Below, in pieces: positions 21,520-28,702 of a stretch of DNA of 40,355 bases. The DNA is taken from assembly GCA_018269075.1 (NCBI GenBank), contig JAFDVJ010000110.1, forward strand, positions 1-40,355, read 5' to 3'. A program made the translations under genes and the position numbers. Numbering within the stretch: position 1 is the first letter of the stretch; each line of letters begins with the position of its first letter. This DNA comes from Acidobacteriota bacterium. Lineage in GTDB: Bacteria > Acidobacteriota > Blastocatellia > Pyrinomonadales > Pyrinomonadaceae. Below the pieces are notes generated by a model, which saw nothing but the letters and a program-made list of their open reading frames with translations, was not told the origin of the DNA and ran no database searches.

Positions 21520-22938
21520 ATGAACAAAAACAAATCCGCAATCCGCAATCCGCAATCCGAAATCGCCGTCATCGGCTCGGGGTTTCTCGGTCTGACGCTC
21601 GCCCTGCGGTATGCCGAACAGGGCGCGCGCGTGACGGTTTACGAATCCGCGCCCGAGATCGGCGGCCTCGCGAGCGCGTGGCATCTCAACGAGGCGATCG
21701 TCTGGGACCGCCATTATCACGTGACGCTCCTGTCGGATTCGTTTACCCGGAAGATCGTCGAAGAGATCGGCCTCGCCGACGAATTCGAATGGGTCGAGAC
21801 GAAGACCGGCTTTTACACCGACGGAAAGCTGGTGTCGATGTCGAACACGCTCGAATTCCTGCGCTTTCCGCCGCTCGGACTGGTTTCGAAGTTCCGGCTC
21901 GGCGGGACGATCTTTTACGCGGCGCGCGTCAACGACTGGAAATCGTTGGAAAAAATCTCCGTCGAAGACTGGCTGACGCGGCTCTCGGGCCGCAAAACCT
22001 TCGACAAGATGTGGCGGCCGCTGCTGATGGCGAAGCTCGGCGAAGCCTATCGCGAAACGAGCGCGGCGTTTATCTGGGCGACGATCCAGCGGATGTACGC
22101 GGCGCGCAAGTCGGGTCTGAAAAAGGAGATGTTCGGCTACGTGCGCGGCGGCTACGCGCGCGTACTCGAGCGGTTCGCCGCGCATCTCAAGGAAAAAGGC
22201 GTCCGCTTCCGGCTTCATTCGCGCGTCGAGCGGATCGAGCAGGAGAACGGGAAAATCTACGTTTCGACGGCGCAGAACGCCGCTCATTATCACGCCGAAG
22301 TGAAATCGGAGGCGGAAACGGAATTTCACGAAGTCGACGTCCGCCCGGTCGGCGTCGAATCCTACCGCGACGAATTCGACACGGCGATCCTGACCTGCCC
22401 GTCGAACGTCGCCGCGCATCTCTGCCCGCAGCTGACCGCCGCCGAGAAGCGACGGCTCGAAGACATCCGTTATCAGGGCATCGTCTGCGCGTCGGTTCTG
22501 ATGAAGAAATCGCTTTCGGAATTCTACGTCACGAACATCACCGACGAAACGCCGTTCACCGGCATCATCGAGATGTCGGCGCTCGTCGATAAGCGGGAAT
22601 TCGGCGGCCGCGCGCTCGTCTATCTCCCGAAATACGTCGCGCCGGACGACGAATTGTTCGACCGGACGGACGAAGAGATCGAAGAGCTGTTTTTAACGGG
22701 CCTCGAAAAAATGTACCCGCATTTCCGGCGCGCCGACGTCGAAGCCTTCAAAATCTCGCGCGTCCACCGCGTTTTCCCGCTGCCGGTTTTGAATTACTCG
22801 GAAAAAGTCCCGAAAGTGGAAACTTCGATCGACGGAGTTTATATTTTAAACTCCGCGCAGATCACGAATGGAACCTTAAACGTGAATGAAACGATTCAAC
22901 TGGCGGAAAAATTTTTCGAAAGGGAATTTCGGAAATGA
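21520..22938 (+). CDS. FAD-dependent oxidoreductase (amine-oxidase / UGM-like)
   Basis: A 472-residue flavoprotein. The dinucleotide-binding fold is IAVIGSGFLGLTLALRYAEQ (GxGxxG) with E at the end of strand two (VTVYESAPEIGGLAS), the pattern of protoporphyrinogen-oxidase-like and UDP-galactopyranose-mutase-like enzymes. Further motifs: WDRHYHVTLLSD, WRPLLMAKLGEAY, RGGYARVLERFA and the C-terminal GVYILNSAQITNGTLNVNET that closes the FAD site. In glycan clusters such enzymes modify lipid-linked or nucleotide sugars; the substrate here is unknown. The first 15 residues (NKSAIRNPQSE) are encoded by an ATCCGCA heptamer array, an apparent extension, yet no later start codon precedes the FAD motif. 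Confidence 0.88.
   Translation: MNKNKSAIRNPQSEIAVIGSGFLGLTLALRYAEQGARVTVYESAPEIGGLASAWHLNEAIVWDRHYHVTLLSDSFTRKIVEEIGLADEFEWVETKTGFYTDGKLVSMSNTLEFLRFPPLGLVSKFRLGGTIFYAARVNDWKSLEKISVEDWLTRLSGRKTFDKMWRPLLMAKLGEAYRETSAAFIWATIQRMYAARKSGLKKEMFGYVRGGYARVLERFAAHLKEKGVRFRLHSRVERIEQENGKIYVSTAQNAAHYHAEVKSEAETEFHEVDVRPVGVESYRDEFDTAILTCPSNVAAHLCPQLTAAEKRRLEDIRYQGIVCASVLMKKSLSEFYVTNITDETPFTGIIEMSALVDKREFGGRALVYLPKYVAPDDELFDRTDEEIEELFLTGLEKMYPHFRRADVEAFKISRVHRVFPLPVLNYSEKVPKVETSIDGVYILNSAQITNGTLNVNETIQLAEKFFEREFRK
21534..21564. repeat. ATCCGCA heptamer array at a gene start
   Basis: Four-plus 7-bp units (ATCCGCA, last ATCCGAA) make up codons 5-15 of the FAD oxidoreductase gene. The encoded AIRNPQSEI matches the peptide encoded by the array at 15227-15264. 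Confidence 0.88.
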
Positions 22939-23040
22939 ACTGAAAATAATGCTGATTTGAAAAACTCTGATTAATTACCGTTAGTTAATGGTCATTGAAA
23001 AATAAATTTGTCCTGAGCCATCGGAGATGGCGACATCGTG

Positions 23041-23190
23041 TAGCCACGGGTGCAAACCCGTGGAACGGTTGATTCTGAATATCAAGCTGTCGAAGACAGC
23101 GGCAGAATACGAATGCCCTTCGCTCTCTGTCGCCCGTTTCACGGGCTCGGATCATTGTTGCGACGTGACCACGGGCTGCACCCGTGGCTA
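23041..23190. repeat. 150-nt palindromic element
   Basis: Terminal inverted repeats TAGCCACGGGTGCA (23041-23054) and TGCACCCGTGGCTA (23177-23190), each end also folding locally (CCACGGGTGCAAACCCGTGG). Inner dyads are GCTGTCGAAGACAGC and GCCCGTTTCACGGGC. Two small flanking hairpins lie at 23017-23031 (GCCATCGGAGATGGC) and 23200-23214 (GCTCGCTCCGCGAGC). This accounts for most of the gene-free stretch 22939-23298. It resembles REP-like palindromic elements; no coding capacity. Confidence 0.85.
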
Positions 23191-23298
23191 TTAACTGATG
23201 CTCGCTCCGCGAGCTTTTAAGGAATATTTTATTTACGGTATTTATTTTTCAAAGACTGTTAGCTTGCGGTAAGTGATCGTAACATTATCTTTATATTG

Positions 23299-23871
23299 AT
23301 GATCGATTCGAAAGACATTACTTTTCAGGGCACGGAACCGCCGGACGAAGAAATACTCGGTAAACTGCCGGAGGAACTACGGTCGCTGCTCCGGCAAATC
23401 AACGGTTTTATCGCTTTCGACGGCGGTCTTCATATTCGCGGCGCTGTCGCGTCGCCTGCGTGGCATTCGCTTCGAAAAGTCTGGTTCGGCGATTTCGCTT
23501 TGTCCGAATTGTTTTCGAGCCTGAAGGAAACCGACGTTCCGTTCGGTCAGGATTGTCTGGGCGATCAATTCGTTTTGCGCGACGGGCGCGTCCGGCGCCT
23601 AAGCGCGGAAACCGACGAACTGGAAGATACCGGATTGACGCTGAACGATTTTTTGACCGAAGCCGCCCGCGATCCGATCGGGTTTTTGTCGCTGGAGCCT
23701 TTGGTCAGATTTCGATCGGAGGGCGGAAAAATTGAAAACGGAAGGCTTTTGAACGTTTATCCACCTTTCTGCACGAAAGAATCGGCGGACGGAATTTCGA
23801 TGGCATCCGTTCCGATGTTCGAGCGGATCGGTTTTCTGGCCGATTTTTCAAGACGGATAAAAAATATATGA
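23299..23871 (+). CDS. SMI1/KNR4 (SUKH)-like protein
   Basis: A 190-residue soluble protein that reads as SMI1/KNR4-like: LPEELRSLLRQINGFIAFDG (the typical LP..Y...L...NG opening), WHSLRKVWFG, a central VPFGQDCLGDQFVLRDGRV strand pair and a C-terminal LNDFLTEAARDPIGFLSLEP helix. SUKH proteins are often immunity proteins to contact-dependent or polymorphic toxins, but many have other roles. No toxin gene is next to it. The stop TGA overlaps the ATG of the deacetylase gene (ATGA), so both are translated together. Assignment is by pattern only. Confidence 0.6.
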   Translation: MIDSKDITFQGTEPPDEEILGKLPEELRSLLRQINGFIAFDGGLHIRGAVASPAWHSLRKVWFGDFALSELFSSLKETDVPFGQDCLGDQFVLRDGRVRRLSAETDELEDTGLTLNDFLTEAARDPIGFLSLEPLVRFRSEGGKIENGRLLNVYPPFCTKESADGISMASVPMFERIGFLADFSRRIKNI

Positions 23872-24836
23872 AACCGATTGCGAGCCTTTCGCTCGATCTC
23901 GACAACAAATGGTCGTATATGAAGACGCACGGCGACGCCGGGTGGGAGAGTCTGCCGTCGTATTTGGACGTCTGCGTGCCGCGCGTGCTCAGGTTTTTGA
24001 AGGAACGCGAGCTTAATATCACTTTTTTTATCGTCGGTCAGGACGCGGCGCTCGAGCGGAACCGGGAAGCGATCGGGCAGCTCGCCGCCGCCGGTCACGA
24101 GATCGGCAATCACAGCTTTCGCCACGAACCGTGGCTTCATCTTTATTCGAAGGACGAATTGCGCGAGGAATTCGAAAAGACCGAAAACGCGCTCGAAGCG
24201 GCGACCGGCCAAATCCCGAAAGGTTTTCGCGGGCCGGGATATTCATTGTCGCCGACCGTTCTCGAAGTGCTCGCCGAACGCGGCTACGAGTACGACTGTT
24301 CGACTTTGCCGACCTACATCGCGCCGCTCGCCCGCGCCTATTATTTTTTCAAGTCGCCGGAGATGTCCGACGAAGAGCGCGAAAAGCGCAAAAAGCTGTT
24401 CGGGAAGTTTTCCGACGGTTTTCAATCATTAAAACCGTACCGTTGGCAGATCGGCGAAAAATCGCTGACCGAGATTCCGGTGACGACGCTGCCGCTCTTT
24501 AAAACGCCGATTCACGCGTCGTATGTGATCTATCTTTCGACCTTTTCGCGCTTCGCGGCCCGCGCCTACTGGAAAACCGCGCTCGAAATGTGTAAATTAA
24601 CAAACACCGAACCAAGTTTGCTGCTGCACCCGCTCGATTTTCTGTCGGGCGACGACGCGCCCGAATTGAAGTTTTTCCCGGCGATGAACCTGCCGATCGA
24701 AAAAAAGCTCGAATTTGTCGGCGAGATTCTGGAAATGTTCGGTAAATCGTTTTCTATCCTGAATATGCGGGAACACGCGCGCGAAGCGGCCGGAACGAAT
24801 CTGCCGCGAAAGGATGTGAGGAGTCTTCGGGTTTGA
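23868..24836 (+). CDS. Polysaccharide deacetylase (NodB homology)
   Basis: A 322-residue carbohydrate esterase 4-like protein without signal peptide. Motifs: SLDLDNKWSY (catalytic and metal Asp), ITFFIVGQDAALERN, GHEIGNHSFRHEPWLHLY (metal-binding HxxxH), FRGPGYSLSP and the C-terminal LLLHPLDFLSGDD (HPLD). It probably removes N-acetyl groups from a lipid-linked or cytoplasmic glycan intermediate. It overlaps the SUKH-like gene by 4 nt. Its stop codon lies inside the repeat hairpin that follows. Confidence 0.92.
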   Translation: MKPIASLSLDLDNKWSYMKTHGDAGWESLPSYLDVCVPRVLRFLKERELNITFFIVGQDAALERNREAIGQLAAAGHEIGNHSFRHEPWLHLYSKDELREEFEKTENALEAATGQIPKGFRGPGYSLSPTVLEVLAERGYEYDCSTLPTYIAPLARAYYFFKSPEMSDEEREKRKKLFGKFSDGFQSLKPYRWQIGEKSLTEIPVTTLPLFKTPIHASYVIYLSTFSRFAARAYWKTALEMCKLTNTEPSLLLHPLDFLSGDDAPELKFFPAMNLPIEKKLEFVGEILEMFGKSFSILNMREHAREAAGTNLPRKDVRSLRV

Positions 24837-24990
24837 GACTTGAGACTTGAGTCTTAGGTTTTGAGTCTTGAGTCTTGAGTCTTGAGTCTTGAGTCTTGAG
24901 TCTTGAGTCAAAATCTGACTCCGACGTGGTCGGGTGTTGAGTCAAAAGTCAAAACAAGGACTCAAGACTTAAGACTTAAGACTCAGGACT
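24834..24990. repeat. Tandem-unit hairpin (GAGTCTT type, copy 1)
   Basis: Left arm 24834-24909 has about nine GAGTCTT units; right arm 24958-24990 has the complementary AAGACTC/AAGACTT units. The hairpin spans from the stop of the deacetylase gene to 12 nt before the ATG of the UbiA-type gene. Confidence 0.9.
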
Positions 24991-25001
24991 TTTAAAGAAT
25001 C

Positions 25002-25937
25002 ATGAAATCGGTTGAAACGCTTCAGCCAACTGAAACCGTCCCTCTGGGCCGCACGCTGCGCGGTCTGTGGGTCGAGCTGCGGCCGAAGGAATGGACGAAA
25101 AATCTGCTCGTCTTCACCGGTCTCATCTTTTCGCGCTCGCTGACCGACGCGCACAATATTTGGATCTCGTTTCTCGGCTTTCTGATCTTTTGCTGCGCGA
25201 GCAGCGGCGTCTATCTGTTCAACGATCTGTGCGACCTCAAAAAAGACCGCGAGCATCCGATCAAGCGCAATCGTCCGCTCGCGGCGGGCGTTTTGAGCCT
25301 GAACGCCGCGCGGCTCGCGATGGTCGTCCTGTTTGCGGTCGCCGCAACCGCCGCGCTGCTGCTCAATCACACGTTCGCGCTGGTCGTCGGCATTTATCTG
25401 ACGACCTGTCTCGCGTATTCGTTCAAGCTCAAGGACATCGTCATTCTCGACGTGATTCTGGTCGCGAGCGGATTCGTGCTGCGCGCGGTTTCGGGCGCGG
25501 TGATCATCGGCGTCGAGGTTTCCGAATGGCTCGTCCTGTGCACGTCGATGGTCGCGCTGCTCGTCGGTTTCGGAAAACGCCGCCACGAGCTGGTGCTGCT
25601 CGAAGACGAGGCCGAAAATCACCGGCGGAGCCTGAGCGATTACTCGGTTTCGTTTCTGGATTCGATTATGAACATCTGCGCCGGCGCGGCCGTCATCACC
25701 TACGCGCTTTACACGCGCGCCGACGAAACCGTCGAGCGCGTCGGCTCGCGCGCGATGCTCGTGACGATCCCGTTCGTCGTTTACGGCGTTTTTCGCTATC
25801 TGTATCTGATTCATAAAAAAGAGACCGGCGGCGATCCGGTGCAGCTTTTATTCCGCGACCGGCCGACGCTGCTGAATCTCCTGCTCTGGATTCTGACGTC
25901 CGGGCTGGTGATCTATCTGCCGAGACTGTTCGGCTGA
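25002..25937 (+). CDS. UbiA-type polyprenyl phosphate phosphoribosyltransferase
   Basis: A 311-residue integral membrane enzyme of the UbiA superfamily, closest in pattern to decaprenyl-phosphate phosphoribosyltransferase (DPPR synthase), which joins phosphoribosyl pyrophosphate to polyprenyl phosphate as the first step to a lipid-linked arabinose donor. First Asp motif: NDLCDLKKDREHPIKRNRPL (N74, D75, D78, D82); second: AYSFKLKDIVILDV. HPIKRNRP and RPKEWTKNLLVF are typical of the DPPR branch. About eight or nine hydrophobic segments. No DprE1/E2-like genes are in the window except possibly the FAD oxidoreductase, which is not DprE1-like by motif. The product probably feeds the GT39 enzymes downstream. 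Confidence 0.9.
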   Translation: MKSVETLQPTETVPLGRTLRGLWVELRPKEWTKNLLVFTGLIFSRSLTDAHNIWISFLGFLIFCCASSGVYLFNDLCDLKKDREHPIKRNRPLAAGVLSLNAARLAMVVLFAVAATAALLLNHTFALVVGIYLTTCLAYSFKLKDIVILDVILVASGFVLRAVSGAVIIGVEVSEWLVLCTSMVALLVGFGKRRHELVLLEDEAENHRRSLSDYSVSFLDSIMNICAGAAVITYALYTRADETVERVGSRAMLVTIPFVVYGVFRYLYLIHKKETGGDPVQLLFRDRPTLLNLLLWILTSGLVIYLPRLFG

Positions 25938-26025
25938 TTTTTCGGAAAAAACGCGATAAAAAATATTGGATTTTAAGGTCGAGAGGGAATTCCCCCGGAT
26001 TTCCGTGCGGTTCGCGGCCGGTTGG

Positions 26026-27552
26026 ATGGAAATGTCGGGCAAAACCAAATTCATTTTAATCTTGATCTTTCTCGTCGGCGCGGCCGTCCGGCTGCCGGAC
26101 GTGCGGCGGCCGATCGATCGCGCGTCGTGGCGCGAATGCGACCTCGGCGCGGTCGCGCGCAATTACGCGACCGAATCGATGAATCCGCTGCGGCCGCGGA
26201 TCGACTGGCGCGGGACGACGCCGGGCGACGCGGAGATGGAGTTTCCGCTCTACCCGTACCTGACGGCGATCGCCTACAAAATCTTCGGCGTTCACGATTA
26301 TTTCGGGCGCGTCTGGTCGTTTCTTTTCGCGCTCGGCACGCTTTTGTTTTTCTTCCGGCTGGCGCGCGAATATCTGACCGACGCGGCGCTCGTTTTCGCC
26401 TGCGCGTTTTTCGCCTTCAACCCGCTGATCATCGAGTTTTCGACGGCGATCCAGCCCGAAGGCCTGATGCTGCTGTTTTACACGGCGGCCGTTTTCTACT
26501 TTCTGAAATGGCTCGAAAACGAAAACCCGCGCGATTTCGCCGCCGCCGCCGCGCTGACCGCGCTGACGCTGCTCGCCAAGGCGACGGCCGCGCACATCGG
26601 TCTGTTTTTCGGCGTCCTGCTCGTGCAGAAATACGGCCGCCGCGTTTTTCGCGAGACGCGCGTCTGGATCTTCGGCGCGGCCGCGCTCGTGCCGGCGCTC
26701 GGCTGGTACGTTTACGCGAAAAGCCTCTGGAAGACCTACGGCAACTCGCTCGGCGTGTCGAACGAGTATCACTGGATCGGCGCCGATTTTTTCACGAATT
26801 CGTATTTCGTCAAAGGCATCCTGTTCGCCGAATTTTCGGTCGTCTGGGTTTTCTTCGGCCTCGCGCTCGGCGTCCTCGCGCTCGTGCGCGGCTTTCGCGA
26901 GAAAGTCGTCCGCCACGCGCTTTTATGGACCGCCGCGATCTTTGTGATGTATCTCGCGGCGGCGCGGACGACCGCCGACGAGTGGGCGAACTACTATCAT
27001 ATTTTCGCGATCGCGCCGGCCGCGCTGCTCTTCGGCGCCGGCGTCGGGCGGCTCGCCGAAGTCTTCGCGAGCCTCTTCAATTTCGGTACCGATTTTCCGT
27101 TTTCCGACAAGCTCCGGAAGACTCTGCTCGTCGTCGCCGGCGGTTTCGCCGTGCTCGCCGTTTTCGCCTTCGACGCGCGCGCGATTCGCGCCCGTCTGCT
27201 CGAAGAACGCGTGCCCGACCAGAGCTTCGCGTGCGCCGCGAAGATCAAGCCGGCGCTCGCCGCCGACGGGCTGATTCTCGTTTCCGGCGGCCACTGCCGC
27301 GACGCCGACGGCTACGCGGTCGCCTACAACGCGTCGTTTATGTTTTACTGGCTCGAACGCAAGGGCTTCAACGTCTGCGCCGAAGAGCAGTCGATCCAAA
27401 AAGTCAGGGAATTTGCCGCCAAAGGCGCGCGCTATTTCGTCGCGCAGAAATCGATGCTCGCGCTCAAACCGAATTTCGCGGCCGAGCTCCGGCAGAATTT
27501 TCAGGTCGTCGCCGAATGCGACGATTTTCTGGTTTTCGAAATCAAGTCCTGA
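26026..27552 (+). CDS. GT39-type membrane glycosyltransferase (first)
   Basis: A 508-residue integral membrane protein of the ArnT/PMT-like superfamily, using polyprenyl-phosphate sugars at the periplasmic face. The N-terminal span FILILIFLVGAAVRLPDVRR is followed by the first periplasmic loop with WRECDLGAVARNY (acidic catalytic residues), EFPLYPYLTAIAYKIFGVHD and DYFGRVWSFLFALGTLLF. About nine or ten spans, then a periplasmic tail of about 110 residues. Several starts are possible (TTG 25966, GTG 26005, ATG 26026 and ATG 26032); I prefer 26026 because only a few residues then precede the first span, although no Shine-Dalgarno site supports it. It follows the UbiA-type gene. Confidence 0.88.
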   Translation: MEMSGKTKFILILIFLVGAAVRLPDVRRPIDRASWRECDLGAVARNYATESMNPLRPRIDWRGTTPGDAEMEFPLYPYLTAIAYKIFGVHDYFGRVWSFLFALGTLLFFFRLAREYLTDAALVFACAFFAFNPLIIEFSTAIQPEGLMLLFYTAAVFYFLKWLENENPRDFAAAAALTALTLLAKATAAHIGLFFGVLLVQKYGRRVFRETRVWIFGAAALVPALGWYVYAKSLWKTYGNSLGVSNEYHWIGADFFTNSYFVKGILFAEFSVVWVFFGLALGVLALVRGFREKVVRHALLWTAAIFVMYLAAARTTADEWANYYHIFAIAPAALLFGAGVGRLAEVFASLFNFGTDFPFSDKLRKTLLVVAGGFAVLAVFAFDARAIRARLLEERVPDQSFACAAKIKPALAADGLILVSGGHCRDADGYAVAYNASFMFYWLERKGFNVCAEEQSIQKVREFAAKGARYFVAQKSMLALKPNFAAELRQNFQVVAECDDFLVFEIKS

Positions 27553-27664
27553 GACTTAAGTCTTGAGTCTTGAGTCTTAAGTCTTGAGTCAAAACAATCG
27601 GGATCAAAGGCCAAAGACCAAAGACCAAAGACTCAAGACTCAAGACTCAAGACTCAAGACTCAA
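27550..27664. repeat. Tandem-unit hairpin (GAGTCTT type, copy 2)
   Basis: Left arm 27550-27590 with GAGTCTT/AAGTCTT units, right arm 27607-27664 with CCAAAGA then ACTCAAG units. It starts at the stop codon of the first GT39 gene and ends 4 nt before the methyltransferase ATG, leaving no room for a normal ribosome binding site. Confidence 0.9.
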
Positions 27665-27668
27665 CATT

Positions 27669-28505
27669 ATGCTCTGTCCCCTCTGTCTTTCCGAATCGAA
27701 ATTCGCCTTCGAGGCGAAGGGCTTTCCCGTGCGCGACTGCGTTAAATGCGGGCACCGCTTCGCCGAAATCGCGGCCGACGAGGCGCACGTCGCGCGCGTC
27801 TACGACGATGCGTATTTTTCGGGCGGCGGCGCCGGTTATTCGGATTATCTGGCCGACGCCGAAATGCTCGCCGCGCGCGGCCGGATGTATGCCGCGAAGC
27901 TCGGGAAGTTCGCGCCGGAAAAGGGGAAAATGCTCGACGTCGGCGCGGCCGCCGGGTTTATTCTCAAAGGATTCGTCGATTCCGGCTGGCGCGGCGCGGG
28001 GCTCGAACCGAACGAACGGATCGCGCGCGCGGGCCGCGAAAAACTCGGGCTCGATCTGCGCGCGGGCTCGCTCGAATCGTTCGCGACGGACGAAAAATTC
28101 GATCTCGTCTCGATGATCCAGGTCGCCGCGCATTTTTACGCGCCGCGGACGGCTTTTCGAAAAGCGGCCGAGCTGTTGAACGACGACGGCCTGCTGCTCG
28201 TCGAAACGTGGAACCGCGAATCGCTCTCGGCGCGTTTTTTCGGCCAGAACTGGCACGAATACAGCCCGCCGTCGGTGCTTCAATGGTTTTCCGCAAAGGG
28301 GCTGACCGAATTCTTAAAGGAATTCGGCTTCGAACGCGTCGGCGGCGGCCGCCCGTCGAAAAAAATCTCCGGCGCGCACGCGAAGTCGCTGTTAAAATAC
28401 CGGCTGGGCGATAATTTTCTGCTCAAACTGATCCCCGACCGTTTCAATTTTCCGTACCCGTCGGAAGATCTGTTCTGGGCGCTGTTTCGCAAACGGGCGA
28501 TTTAG
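27669..28505 (+). CDS. Class I SAM-dependent methyltransferase with zinc ribbon
   Basis: A 278-residue methyltransferase, type 11/23. It begins with a zinc ribbon (CPLC ... CVKCGHRF), as in many sugar C- or O-methyltransferases and in methyltransferases of glycan clusters. The SAM site is KMLDVGAAAGFILKGF, with acidic VGLEPN-like strand (GAGLEPNERIARAG) and post-motif FDLVSMIQVAAHF. Target unknown; probably a glycan or its precursor. It overlaps no neighbour; the repeat hairpin directly before the ATG and the GAGAAGAG element after the stop isolate it. A related ribbon protein is encoded at 30350. Confidence 0.88.
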   Translation: MLCPLCLSESKFAFEAKGFPVRDCVKCGHRFAEIAADEAHVARVYDDAYFSGGGAGYSDYLADAEMLAARGRMYAAKLGKFAPEKGKMLDVGAAAGFILKGFVDSGWRGAGLEPNERIARAGREKLGLDLRAGSLESFATDEKFDLVSMIQVAAHFYAPRTAFRKAAELLNDDGLLLVETWNRESLSARFFGQNWHEYSPPSVLQWFSAKGLTEFLKEFGFERVGGGRPSKKISGAHAKSLLKYRLGDNFLLKLIPDRFNFPYPSEDLFWALFRKRAI

Positions 28506-28517
28506 AGGAGGCTTTTT

Positions 28518-28702
28518 TGAGAAGAGGAGAAGAGGAGACGGGAGTTATTCCGGTGATGAGATTTCGCCGGAAAGCGACGCTTTGGTCGCGGACACTGAAG
28601 TTGCTTTTGAATCGTCTTCATCGAAAACGGAAAATTTCTCCTCTTCTCCTCTTCTCCTCTTCTCCTCTTCTCCCCGTCTCCTCTTCTCCTCTTCTCCTCT
28701 TC
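28518..28702. repeat. GAGAAGAG hairpin element, copy 1
   Basis: Left arm 28518-28541 (GAGAAGAG units), a 105-nt loop, and right arm 28636-28702 (CTCCTCTT units). The loop is about 86 percent identical by my count (90 of 105) and without indels to the loop of copy 2 at 29705-29917. The element overlaps the only possible start codon of the second GT39 gene (TTG, 28582), and its right half is translated. Confidence 0.92.

Noticed and set aside
26022..27566. 514-residue Arg-rich frame overlapping the first GT39 gene
   Set aside because: A shadow frame on the same strand; GC-rich third positions produce it. The GT39 frame has membrane spans and family motifs.
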